A program made the translations under genes and the position numbers. The notes beneath the pieces were generated by a model, which saw nothing but the letters and a program-made list of their open reading frames with translations, was not told the DNA's origin and searched no databases. Shown here one piece after another: positions 36,036-48,200 of a stretch of 64,000 bases of DNA; the first letter of the stretch is position 1, and each line of letters opens with the position of its first letter. The DNA lies in the NCBI GenBank assembly GCA_963790585.1, contig CAWBOY010000007.1:372001-436000 (forward strand), in the 5' to 3' direction. The stretch is from CAWBOY01 sp963790585. GTDB taxonomy: Bacteria > Planctomycetota > Planctomycetia > Gemmatales > Gemmataceae.

Positions 36036-36749
36036 TTAGCGTCGGCCAAGGGTCGACGCCGTTGTGCCGTTGCCCGGTATATCCGTTATCACGCTTGATC
36101 GCGCGGTTCGACGAAGGTGATGGTTGAAAGTCATCGGTTCGCCCGAGGCCATCCAACCGCCGATGACGGAGCCGATTAAGCTCACGAGCAGAGCCGTGAC
36201 CGCTGCGAGAGCGGAATTGCGCGTTGCTTTGCGGGCATCCTCATCGATACGGCGTTGGGCTTCCAAATCGGCTTGGGTTGTGTTGGTAATGGTCGCGTTG
36301 TTGTTCGGGGCAGCGGACCAGGTCGTGTTGTAGTTGCTAAAACCACCGTACCAACTGCCGAGATAGGTCGCGCCGCCGGCCGTGCCCGCAGCCATAATAA
36401 TGGGTATCGAAACGAGCCAGGCGATAGCCGCGTGCAACATCGCGGGCTCGGAAAGTCGGAAACCACCGATGCGGCCAGCAACCCAACCACCGATGACAAA
36501 GGCGAAGAAAGCCGACAGGACGCTGCAAATCGCCGCGCCCCAGGCTACCTTGCGCCAATCGACGATACGTGAATCCGGGCCAATCACGTGCGCGCCCAGC
36601 GCGATGCCAGAAAGGCCGAAGATCACTAACAGTGCCAGAGCCGTGAGCGTTCCCACCCACACCGCGCTCCAGCAAACAGGCCAGGAGACCCAGGTTTCCC
36701 TGACGACCTCCCGCTCCTCTGAATTGGCAAAATCAATTCTTGATTCCAT
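36036..36749 (-). CDS. Predicted four-helix membrane protein
   Basis: A 237-residue protein. Helices: VCWSAVWVGTLTALALLVIFGLSGIALGA, GAAICSVLSAFFAFVIGGWVAGRIGG, MLHAAIAWLVSIPIIMAAGTAGGATYLGSW, and near the C-terminus NSALAAVTALLVSLIGSVIGGWMASG. The GGWVAGRIGG and GGWMASG pair suggests an internal duplication of a small glycine-rich membrane hairpin, a pattern seen in YrzE/TIGR04086-like proteins. The Asn/Thr-rich loop (NYNTTWSAAPNNNATITNTT) lies between the two halves. GGGAG precedes the ATG at 36749. Function unknown; possibly stress-related from its general type, which is inference. Confidence 0.65.
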   Translation of the reverse strand: MESRIDFANSEEREVVRETWVSWPVCWSAVWVGTLTALALLVIFGLSGIALGAHVIGPDSRIVDWRKVAWGAAICSVLSAFFAFVIGGWVAGRIGGFRLSEPAMLHAAIAWLVSIPIIMAAGTAGGATYLGSWYGGFSNYNTTWSAAPNNNATITNTTQADLEAQRRIDEDARKATRNSALAAVTALLVSLIGSVIGGWMASGEPMTFNHHLRRTARSSVITDIPGNGTTASTLGRR

Positions 36750-36868
36750 CGTTAAATCTCCCACGAATTTCAAGGCCAAGGGCAGTGGTCAATTCTCTTC
36801 CAATGCCGACTGAGAATGCGAATTGTGTGCCAAGTGAGGAAGATTATGAGACAGGATATAATCATCGC

Positions 36869-37304
36869 ATGAAACGCATGTCGCTGCGCCGCTTTGGGCG
36901 GATCGTCGCCGACGTCATGGAGACGTTGCCCGCTCCGATCAAAGCGCATCTAGATAACGTCGTGGTCGACGTCGAGGACGAGCCGGACCTGGCGACCCTG
37001 CTGCGCCGGTTTCACGGACGAAGAAATCGAAGCGGGCGAGTCGTTGCTCGGCCTATTCGACCCGCTCGAACTGCCACTTGGCTACGGCAGCGATTTCGTC
37101 GACACCACCGATATGCTGCATCGCTTGATAATCTTCAAACGGCCACTGGAAGAAGAGTTTCCCGACCGCGACCAGCTCTTGATCGAGATTCGCAAGACCG
37201 TGATTCACGAACTAGCCCACCACTTTGGCTGGACCGACCGCGACCTCGAGCGCTTCGACGCAAAGCCGGATCCGTTCGGTGACTCGGCATCGCAAAATTC
37301 ATAG
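36869..37304 (+). CDS. Minimal zinc metallopeptidase-like protein (PF06262 type), frameshifted
   Basis: A small cytosolic zincin-like protein of about 144 residues. The N-terminal part is MKRMSLRRFGRIVADVMETLPAPIKAHLDNVVVDVEDEPD; after a frame break near 37008 it continues AGFTDEEIEAGESLLGLFDPLELPLGYG, then LIEIRKTVIHELAHHFGWTDRDLERF. HELAHHFGWTDRDLE contains the HExxHxxGxxD zinc motif of the family. Such proteins are widespread with no proven substrate. The ATG at 36869 is weakly supported; an upstream GTG/ATG in frame is possible. Divergently transcribed from the four-helix membrane gene. Confidence 0.8.
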
Positions 37305-37913
37305 ATCGGCCGCTCTCTAGCTCTATCGGGTGGACGAATGCTCCGCGCGGAACATTCGCGCCGGGTGGACACTTTCGATTGCGCCTCTGCCAAGGCGCAG
37401 GCCTGGTTCAAAAGGCGTAAGCTGCAGGTCACAACGCGGATTCGTTTCATTCGACCCCCCCCATAACCCCACCGAACGAATTCCATAAGTTGAATCTCCC
37501 ACGTATACAAGGACTTACGTTTGCAACGCATATTTCGTTATTCGACACGAAAACTAGCCCCGCGCCCTGTTTTACGCCAAACTTCTTCAAAAAAACTCGA
37601 AAACTGCTCTTCTACAAACGCACAAAACTATTCTCAAATCAAATGTCGGGTTCGGACCAAAAACGCGGATGTAGCCTTTGTACAGGGGATCAATGCGCTG
37701 CGGAATCGTTACAGGCGATCTAGGCAGAAGCGTACACATAAATATATGTTGATTTGAAACTAAGAACCAAATCAACATAATTTCAACCATCGATGCGTTC
37801 TTCCTTAGCAGTCGTCTGTTCCGCCTGATCTCCTGCGCACAAAGCCGAACACCGATCTCGCCGAGACCGGAGACTTGGCTTACTACCAGTTTCACTTCAT
37901 TGAGGACCGTTTC
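37305..37913. other. 609-base gap, AT-richer, no gene seen
   Basis: Holds short C-runs and A-rich stretches but no recognisable ORF, RNA or palindrome. It marks the change to the visibly more AT-rich region that lasts until about 42.2 kb. Confidence 0.5.
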
Positions 37914-40900
37914 ATGGTATCTCGCTGGAACCTTGGCATCTTTGGCAAGAAGTCGAACAAGCGCGCCCACCAAAAGAAGAGCATCAGCCCGACGCGGCGG
38001 CTCCGGTTTCGACCGCAACTGGAGTGTTTGGAAGAGAGGACGGTGTTGTCGACGGTCAATTTTAATTTTGATGTCACAGGAAGTGCCGTATCGAACCAGC
38101 TATCTGGCGTCAGTGCTCCTGGGTCCAAATGGTTCACGCCTACGATGGTTAGTACTGCATATGGCTTCAATCAAATCTCTTTTGAATATGGAACGGTTAG
38201 GGGAGACGGTACGGGACAGACGATCGCCTTCGTAGAAGTCGGAGACGACCAAAATATCCAAACCGACCTTGCCACTTTTGACTCCACATATTCTTCATAT
38301 TTCTCCGGCTATTCCACTCCCACCATACAGAAATATTCAGAATCAGGAGCGGCCGCACCGTTCTCGACTATAGTTGATCAGACCGGAGGTTCTCAATTAG
38401 AGACCGCGTTGGATGTTGAATGGGCGCACGCTATGGCGCCAGGGGCAAACTTAGACATCGTAGAGATGACTGGTATTCAGTTGTCCGACGATATTACAGC
38501 CATACAGACGGCGGCTGCCTTACCGGGTGTTAGCGTGGTTTCCGTAAGTGTCGGCGCTACAGAAGACGGGATCAATCAGGCTACCTATGATTCTATGCTT
38601 TTTCCTCCTACAAGCCATAATGGAGTAACAATTGTTGCTGCAAGCGGCGATTCGGGAGTATCGACTTATCCGGCCGCCTCGCCGAACGTGCTGGCAGTTG
38701 GAGGCACTGATTTGACGTTGAACCCGAATAATAATAGTAATGCGTGGTACTCGGAAACAACTTGGAACACTTATTCTTATAATGCACCACCTGCGCATCC
38801 AACAGGCGGTGCATCTGGAGGCGGCCAAAGTCTATATGAAGCCGACACCAACCCCTATAACGCTAGTTATCCAAATACTCCAAATATCTCTTATCCAGAT
38901 TATCAAACCAGCGTCCAACTTCAGACAGAACATTCTGCAACGAACGCTCGCATTGGTCCAGACGTCGCGTATAATGCCGAAGACGATCCAAATGGCACAA
39001 ATAACGGAGCTAGCACTTATTCGGTTTGCGATTCCTACCCTGGTGTTTCTATCAACAATAGCGGCTATGTTGCCGGCAGCTCTACTCAGCCTTGGTTTAG
39101 CGTCGGCGGCACCAGTGCTGGCGCTCCGCAATGGTCAGCCCTGATTGCTATTGCCGACCAAGGTTTGACAATAGAGAAATATGGTAGTAGTAATAGCTCA
39201 ACTATTTATTCGCTAAACGGCCGCACTCAAACCCTGCCGAGAATTTATTCTCTACCAAGCACGGATTTTCATGACATCACTTCTGGCAATAATTACGAAC
39301 CAAACAATCCAAACCAGACCAGTTACTCCTCCGCTGCGCCGGGCTACGATGAAACGACAGGTCGTGGCAGTCCAATTGCCAATAAAATCGTGGCCGATTT
39401 AATATCTCCCACGATGGCATTCTATCAAGGGTCTGATGGTAGCCAGGCTTCCGACAATATCACTCCTAATTCCACAAACACGACAGTGCTACCCGTAAAT
39501 GCAGCTTCATTTAGCTCCGAGGCGGTTGGCCATTACGGCTCTACGAAGTCACCGGTCGTTTTCGCAATCGGCTCAGACGGTCACCTCTATTATCAAAAAT
39601 TCAATGCTAGCGGAAGCCCGATTACAGGCTACCTGGCGGTCGGCGTTAATATCACATCGTTCGCAATCGATTACGATAACTCAGGCAACCCCTTCCTCCT
39701 TATGGTAGGCGCCGATGGTTATGGTTACACAGAAGATTTTGATTCTAATTGCATACCGCTTTATGGACCCAATTCGTTCGACTCTTCCGTTAAGATCACT
39801 TCGGTCGCCGCGGGGCACGACTCTTCGGGGAACCCAGAAGCATTCTTCATCGGGCCACTCACTGGCGGCTCCGGCAATCTTTACTATCAGCAGTTCGCAT
39901 TAGGAACGGTATCTGGAGTATCGGTACAGGTGCCATTGCCAAATGGTAGTCCAACGGCTGTAACGTATGGATCAGGGGCAAAAATTAACCTGAAAGCTAT
40001 GAGTGTGGCCTCCGATGTAAGCGGCAACCCAGAAGTGTTTCTAATCGGCGCCGATGGAAATGGTTATTCCATCGATCTTAATTCGTCTGGCACGACGATT
40101 ACCGCAGGTCCCACGCCAATCTCTGGATCCATAACTGGAATTGCCGCGTGGAGTAAAGCCGTGCTTATCCTGAAGTGTATTTCATTGGGCCGACTACCAA
40201 TGGCTCCGGAACTCTTTACTACGCGCTCTTCAGTGCTTCAGCAGAGACTGGACCGTACGCTGTAATGGTAGCAAGTAATAACGTAACCTTGCAGTCGATG
40301 AGCGTTACCACAGACACGAGTGGCAATCCAGAATTGATTATCGACAATTCCAGCGGTTACGGATATTCTCTCGATTTCACGTCCAACAATCCTACCGAAT
40401 CTGGCGCTATCACCCAGGGGTCTGTCAATTCGTCCGCCGCGTCGCTAACCAGTAATTTGGTAATCGCTTTTGGCGCCAGCGGCGCGGTTTATCACTCGAC
40501 TTTTTCTTCCACGACAAATAGCTACTCCAGTCCCGCTCGCGACACGGTCGGAACGATCGCAAGCAGTGTCGGATACCGCAACACGTATGACGATCCTATG
40601 GTCTTTGCCGTTACCACGGACGGGTACCTGGCCGACGCACAACTTACACTCCAGGGAGATCCTGCGTCAGGTTACAATTACACTACTGATCCCGCCAGCA
40701 TGGTAACCGTTGCATACACATACAGCGGTGCTCCGATTGTCTTTTATATAGATCCGACCGCCTCAAACGTTTGTAAGGAGCTATTGTTAAACCTTGGCGG
40801 CGGCTTAACTAACCCAACAGAAGTAGGCATAAGTATTTCAAATGTGGCATTCTCGTATATTACGGCGGGCCACGACGGCAATGGTAACCCGGAGCTATTT

Positions 40901-41569
40901 GGAATAAGCGGCGGTTATCTTTACACTGTAACAATGGATGCCAATGGCGATATAAACGGAATAAATGGTGGCGCTATGCAAACCATTACCGAACTCAAAA
41001 CTTCAGGTGGCCAACCCATCCAGGCAGCGTCTCTTACCGTTAGTTATAACGAGGTTTCTTCAAGTTATGTAAACTTCTACGGAGCACCTATGATCTTTTA
41101 CACTTCGCCTGGGCGTACCTCGGTTAGCTTCATAGAATTATATCAACAAAGTGGCCAAGCGCAGGGGTTGGCAGATCCATTTTCGCTTTCCTCACTCTCC
41201 TCCGGATCCACTTACAGTGAAATCGCGGCTGGTCACGACGATTACGGCAACCCGGAACTGTTCCTTTTGGCAGCATCGAGTTCGTCATCGACTCTTTCCT
41301 ATATTCAGTTCCAAGGGTACTGGAATTCGCCATCGTATACTCTTTATATAGGCAGTCCAATTACCTTATTGAGCAATTCGGCGACGAACTTCGGTATCGG
41401 ATATGATGTAGCCGGGGATCCAGCGATATTTTTCACGAATTCGAGTACCAATGTATCGCTCGAGTCGCTCTATGCCCCGGGCACTCCAAATGGTAGCCCG
41501 ACCTCGCTATTACCCACTACTTGGAATTACACTAATTACACTTATGTGACGACAACTCAGCCTGGTTGA
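37914..41569 (+). CDS. Sedolisin (S53) serine-carboxyl protease without prodomain, with repeat C-terminus; frameshifted
   Basis: A secreted protease of about 1218 residues. After a basic N-terminus comes the planctomycete motif LECLEERTVLS (about residues 41-51). The sedolisin domain then starts almost at once with KWFTPTMVSTAYGF. Catalytic residues: Glu163 and Asp167 in QLETALDVEWAHAMAPGA, Asp246 in AASGDSGVSTYP, and Ser401 in VGGTSAGAPQWS; the calcium site is around DFHDITSGNN and APGYDETTGRG. The usual propeptide of nearly 200 residues is absent. The rest (about 510-1218) is a repeat region with GHDxxGNPExF words spaced by about 50-60 residues, suggesting a beta-propeller or lectin-like domain. 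One frameshift near 40160 is flanked by clean repeats. AT-rich codons set it apart from most neighbours. Confidence 0.8.
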
Positions 41570-41578
41570 TTGCGGTCA

Positions 41579-41618
41579 AAGCACCGGTGTCGGAAGTGAT
41601 TCCGACACCGGTGCTTTT
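41579..41618 (+). terminator. Intrinsic terminator after the sedolisin gene
   Basis: GCACCGGTGTCGGAA pairs perfectly with TTCCGACACCGGTGC around a GTGA loop, followed by TTTTCTTCTTTT. Confidence 0.9.
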
Positions 41619-42259
41619 CTTCTTTTCGTCACCCATTCACATCAGTGAGACATCGCAAGCGCGGTGTCGTCAGAAGCGCCTCCACACTGGCGCGTTAGTC
41701 TCGATACGTAGGTTGGCCCCGCCTCGACGATGAACGGCCTCACTTTGCCTGATTTCTTTGTTTGGACCGCAGGCCGATTGTCGCAAACGCGAGACACTTA
41801 TCGTCCGTTACAATTCCGACGAATTCTCTATACCGACGATTCATCGCGAGCGTCGAAGCGTCAGCCCGAGGTGGAAGCCGCGAAAACATCAGCGCGTTCG
41901 TAGCTCCCACGTCGAGCTTACGCCTCGACGCTCGCCGCGTGTAATCGTTTACCATGCGACTAGACACATAAAAGTTTGCCTATATGATAACTTCACCCCA
42001 CGTTCATAAATTTTGCGGGAACTATCTGCTGCACGGTCGCGTCAGTTGTATCAGACAAGGGATATAGTGCGGGAAGTGTGTAAGGGTTTCGGCCAGCGCA
42101 TTGCTGGTCGATTAACTCGCCCCTACCTCTTTCTGTCTGGTCTCCAGCGTCACCACGGGAACTAGGTGCTTTTTTCGTTCATGGTATTTTCGCGCTTTCG
42201 TTTTTCACATCTGCTAATATACCGTGAACGGGACTGGTTGTGTACATCTGGGAGTGTTC
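41619..42259. other. 641-base gap upstream of the giant gene
   Basis: No ORF with protein-like composition, no RNA gene and no long palindrome seen. It presumably carries the promoter of the giant gene; GGGAG lies before its ATG at 42260. Confidence 0.5.
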
Positions 42260-45200
42260 ATGTCTTCATTCAAGCGTTCGCGACGCCCACGGGTGTCGTC
42301 GTCTCTCCGTTCGTTTCGTCCCCTCCTCGAAGAACTTGAAAATCGTCTGGCGCCGGCAGCAGTGCGTGCCGCCGTCGATTCGTCGTTTTTGTTTCAGCCT
42401 TCGACCAGCTCGCTGAGCATTCTCGGGCCAACCTCCGGCGCAACCGCTGAATTGGCCAGCACTTCCCACGGCGGCGTGGAGATCACTCTCAATGGCCAGG
42501 TTTATTCCAGCGACACGACTTCGCCGCACTTCGACGCTGCTCTGGCGGGTGTCGTCGCGGCCAATCTGCGTTCCGTCAGCCTGAGCGGCGGCGGCACTGC
42601 GGATAGCCTCGTTCTCAATCAATTGACGACGGCGGGCGATCTCTCCGTCAATACCGACGGCGGCATCGTCGTGGCGGGCGCTGTCACGTCAGCCGGGCAG
42701 CTGTCGCTCTCGTCGACCGGTCTCACGGTCACCGGCTCGGCGCACGCGCATATTTTACAGCTGAATAGCTCGTCGATCGACGTCGAAGCCAGCGGCAGCC
42801 TGGCGGCTCAAAGCGGCAGCAACGGCGGCGCAATTCAGCTCCATACCAAAGACTTCACCAATCTCGGCCAGGTTCATGCCGATGGCGCCAAGGGCGGCGT
42901 CATCACCATTCAGACTTCCGACGTCATGAACGCGGGCACCCTAAGCGCTTCCGGCAGCGCGGGAGCCGGCGGTTCGATACATGTCGCTTTCCTTGATTCC
43001 TATATTGAGACGGCCTCGGCACACACGAGCGCAACCGGCAAGGCTGGCGCTGGCGGTCAGGTCACGATCGATGGTGGCGCCTCGGGCCGACTCTTCACCA
43101 GTGGCCAATTCACCGCCACCGGGACGAGCGGCGGCCATGTCGACCTCTTTGGCCAGGATGTCATTCTGGAATCAGCCACCGTCAGCGCCTCGGGCCTGGC
43201 CGGCAACGGCGGCCAAATTCGCGTCGGCGGCGACGTTCACAGCAGCAACCCGACCACCGTCAACGCGCAGACCGTCGAAATCACCGGATCGACCATGCTC
43301 CATGCCGACGCCGCCGGCACCGGTTCGGGCGGCCGTGTCGTCGTTTGGTCCGAGGTCGAAACCGATTACGCCGGCGACATCACCGCCCACGGCTCAGGAC
43401 TCGGTAAAGGCGGCGCCATCGAGATCTCGTCTGGTGGCTTGCTGAAAGACGATGGCACGGCGGAAGCCGGCGGCGGCGGTAAATTGCTGCTCGATCCGAA
43501 GAACCTCATTGTCGATGCAAACGTCGGTGTGGCCCCGCAATTCTCCCTCATCAATCCCGGCACCGGCGGCGGCGTCTTTGGCGCTCAGGTATTGACGCTC
43601 GCCAATGGTAACATCGTCGTCACCGATCCTAAGGTGAACAGCAGTACCGGGGCGGTCTATCTCTTCAATGGACAAACCGGAGCGTTGATAAGCACACTGT
43701 CGGGCAGCACGGCGGGCGACAAGGTCGGTGGCAATGGAGTTGTGGCTATAGCGGGCACTAACAATTTCGTCGTTAGCAGTCCAAATTGGCACGGTAACAT
43801 AGGGGCCGCTACGTTCGTCAGCGGCGCGACAGGCCTCAATGGAACGATCTCGGCGGCCAACAGTTTGATCGGAACCACGCCGGGTGATCTCATAGGAACT
43901 CAAGTTCTCTCGCTCGGCAACGGCAATTACATAGTCGCTTCTCCGAACTGGAATGGCGTTGCCGTAAACGGAAGCTTTAGCATCGGCGCCCCGACCGTCG
44001 TTCATGCCGTCGGTGCAGTGACGGTCGGCTCCGGGCCTACTGGGATCTCAGGAATCGTCTCCGGGAGCAATAGTCTCGTCGGTAGTTCATCCGGCGATAT
44101 GGTCGGAACCAACATAATAGTGCTTGGCTCACAAAGTCTCGTGGTTGGAAGTCCAAATTGGAGCGGCAATCGAGGAGCGGCGACTTCTATATCGATTCCT
44201 ATGTCAGTAGTCGGCCCTGTTTCTGCGGCTAACAGTCTGATCGGCTCCACGTCCGGTGATTTGGTTGGTAGTCATGTCGTCGTCGTGGCCAACGGGAATT
44301 ATGTAGTCGCTACGCCGACCTGGAGTAACGGCAAAGGTGCCGTTACATTTCTCGGCGGTGATCCGAGTGTGCCGACATCTTTGGGGGTCGTGACAGCAAG
44401 TAACAGTCTGATCGGCAGCACCAACGGAGATCAAGTCGGCTCGATAATCACACCACTGTTGAACGGCAATTACGTCGTAGGCAGTCCGAATTGGAATAGC
44501 GGCATGGGAGCGGCAACGTACGATGGTGGCCAATCCTTTGCCCTAGGACCGGTTTCTTCGAACGACAGCCTTATCGGTAGCACGCCAGGCGATCACGTCG
44601 GGGCGATTATTGTGCCAATGCTGAGCCCTAATAACCCAATAGGCACCTACAATTATGTGGTGGGCAGCCCAGATTGGAACGGAGGAGTCGGCGCTGCGAC
44701 CTGGGTCAATGGCCGATTTCCTGGCGACAGCACTATCAATTCATCAAACAGCCTTATCGGCAGTGGTCCTGGCGATCACGTCGGTGCCAGCATAACCATC
44801 CTGACCAACAATGACTATGTTGTTGGAAGCCCGAACTGGAATTACTCCGTAGGCGCTGCCACTTGGGGTAACGGCGCTACGGGCATTGTCGGTATCGTGT
44901 CCTCGAGCAATAGCCTCATCGGCTCGTTGCCAGGCGATCAAGTCGGCCTATCCGTCACTGCTCTCGCTTCTGGAGACTATGTCGTTGGCAGCCCCTATTG
45001 GAGCGCCTTCACGGGCGCTGCTACATTTGGCAATGGCACGACAGGCACCGTTGGTGTCGTCTCCTCCAGTAACAGTCTCGTCGGCAATAACCCGGGCGAC
45101 TACGTCGGTCTCTATGTGACCGCCGTCGGCAACGGCAGTGGTAATTATGTCGTAGACAGTCCTTATTGGTACGGCTCGCGCGGCGCGGCGACCTTTGGCA

Positions 45201-48200
45201 CCGGCAGTTCCGGCGTCTCCGGCTTCATCAACGTCTTCAATAGCCTGATCGGCAATCACCCCAACGATTTGATCGGCTCTTCCGGCACTTTTCAATTGGC
45301 AAACGGCAACTACGTTGTGACCACGTCCACCTGGAACGGCAACACGGGAGCCGTCACCTGGGGCAGCGGAACCACCGGAGTCAAGGGAATCGTCTCGTCA
45401 GCCAACAGTTTGGTCGGAAACAACGGCGACGATGCCATTGGCTCCAGCATCACGTTGATTCCTAGCGGCGTCGCCGGCGATTATGTTGTCAACAGTCCCA
45501 ACTATGCTGGTAGAGAAGGGGCGATAACCTACATCAGCGGCCTTAATGGCGCTACATTTGACGGAACGAACACCATCGATCCGCAAAATAGCATTATTGG
45601 CGCTTCCACATTCGCCGGCCTAACGGCCAATCAGGCAAGTAATAATTACGTCGCCTCCTTCATTCATGCCGCGGGTGGCGCAGTCGATGTCGGGATTACG
45701 TCCGCGGGACAGATCGGCTTTAGCACGGCGCTGTCACAGACAATTACCCTGGCTCCGTCGTTCCTGGCCCTGACGCTCGACGCTGGCACGGATGTCAATC
45801 TCCAGGCCAGCAATGACATCACGATCAATTCGCCGATCACCGTGACGCCGACCGCCAAAGCCGGCAACCTGACCATCGACGCCGGCCGCTCCATCATCAT
45901 CAATGGCTCGATCAATACGGGCGGCGGCGCCCTGACCCTGATCGCAAACGACACCGTTGCCCGCGGCGTCGTCAATAGTCAGCGCGACCCTGGCCCCGCC
46001 AATATCAACATGGCGGCGGGCGTCGTCTTGAACGCGGGCAACAACCTTCTCACCGTCGATGTCGCGACCAGCACCGACAAGACCAATAACACCAGCGGCG
46101 TCACGAATCTGCAATTGCTCGTCGCCAATACAGTCGCGCTCACCGGCTCGACCAACTTTGGCGTCATCGTGAACGGCAGCTCGCCCGGCGACGGCGTCAC
46201 TGCTGGAACTTACACGCAGAGCAATATCACCGGGTCGATCAACTTGAATGGCGCGACGCTTTCGGTAACGCGCATCGCCAACATCCCGGTCAAAAACACA
46301 TTGACGATCATTCACACCTCCGGGGGCATCACAGGGACCTTCCAGGGTTTGGCCGAGGGCGCCACCTTTACTTCGAGCGATGGCTCACTCTTCTCGATCT
46401 CCTACCAGGGCAACGGCGGCAAGGATGTCGTGCTGACCGCGGAGGCGAGTCCGACGCAGCTCGTAGTCACGCAACAGCCGCGGCTAACGATCCAGGCAGG
46501 GTCGGGCTTTACCTTCAGCATCACAGCGGAGGACAACTCCGGCAACGTCGCCGCGAAATTCAACGGTATGGTAACGATCGCTCTCGGCGCCAATCCCGGC
46601 GGCAGCACGCTCGGTGGTACGCTGACAGTCCAGGCCGTCAATGGCGTGGCCACGTTCAGCGGCATCACTCTAAACCGAATTGGTACAGGCTACACCATCG
46701 TTGCGACCAGCGGTTCCCTCGCGCCGGCGACAACGGCGAGTCTCACAGTCGTCGCCGGCCTGCCGGCCCAGCTCGTCGTCACGACGGAACCGCCGACTTC
46801 CGTCACAGCCGGTACAACCTTTGGTTTGTCCGTCAGCGCTGAGGATATAGCCGGCAACCTGACTCCCTATAGCGGTTTCGTAATCGTGTCGATAGCCGCG
46901 AATCCAGGAAACGATACCCTCGGCGGCATGGTCACAGTCGACGCGGTCAATGGTGTCGCGAACTTCAGCGACTTGAGTTTGATTCGCGCAGCCACCGGTT
47001 ACACGCTCCAGGCGACCAGCGGTTCGCTGACGGCAGGCTTGACGACGCCGATAACAGTAACAGCCGGCGCGGCCAGTGAACTCGTGGTCACGACGCAGCC
47101 GCCGACTTCCGTCATCGCCGGCACCGGCTTCGGCGCGACGGTCAGCGCGGTCGACACCTTCGGCAACGTCGATACCACCTTTACCGGCAAGGCGGTCACG
47201 GTGTCTTTGTCCGCCAATCCAGGCAACGATACCCTGGGCGGTACTTTGACCGCGCTGACGACCAATGGCGTGGCCACATTCAGTGGCCTGTCGCTCCACC
47301 TCGCCGCATCTGGATACACCTTGGGGGCCAACAGCACAGGCTTGTCTTCGACGACGAGCAATGCCATCAGCGTCACCGCGGGCGCCGCGATCAAACTCGC
47401 CGTGACGACCCAGCCGCCCGCCACCGTCACTGCTGGTATCCCATTTGGCATGGCCGTGAGTGCCGAAGATAGCTTTGGCAACGTCGACACGACGTATACT
47501 GGTATAGTCGTGGCGCTCGCCTTTAGCAGTCCATTTGTCACCCAGAAGTCTTCGGTTGCGGCGGTAAAAGGCGTCGCAACTTTCACCGACATACTTATCA
47601 GCAGAGCATTTGGCAGCGGCCAAACGATCCCGGTTACCAGCGGATCGTTGACCCCAACAACAACGTCGGCTTTCACCGTCGTTGCTGGCGCGCCTACCGG
47701 CCTAGGGGTGATTACCCAGCCGCCGGCTTCGATCAGCGCTGGTTCACCCTTCACAGTTGCGATTGGTGCTTTCGACAACCTTAGCAACCTCAATCTGACC
47801 TACACAGGCCTTGTCACCATTGCCCTGTCCAACAATCCAGGTAACAGCACCCTGGGCGGCACTCTGACTGTCGCGGCGGTAAATGGAGTCGCGACATTCA
47901 CGAACCTGACCCTCAACCGACCTGGAGTCGGCTACACGCTCACTGTTACTTCTGCTGACCATTTGGCACCGAACACAACCGACGCCTCGACCGTCGTCGT
48001 CGGACCTGCGAGTCAAGTCGCCGTCACGACACAACCGTCGAGTTCGGTCACGGCTGGCTCCAGTTTCGGTCTGGCGGCGACGGTGGAGGACATCGCCGGC
48101 AACGTCGTCTCAGGATTCTCGGGCAATGTGACGCTTTCGATCGGCACCAACCCGGGCGGCGGCACTCTCAGCGGCACATTGACCGCTGCCGCGGTCAATG

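Noticed and set aside
37305..37913. Possible RNA gene in the AT-rich gap
   Set aside because: No cloverleaf, conserved RNA motif or long hairpin could be found by eye.
40175..41569. Separate gene downstream of the sedolisin
   Set aside because: Its repeats continue the GHDxxGNPE pattern without a gap, and the break at about 40160 is a one-base frame change, so it is the C-terminal part of the same protein.
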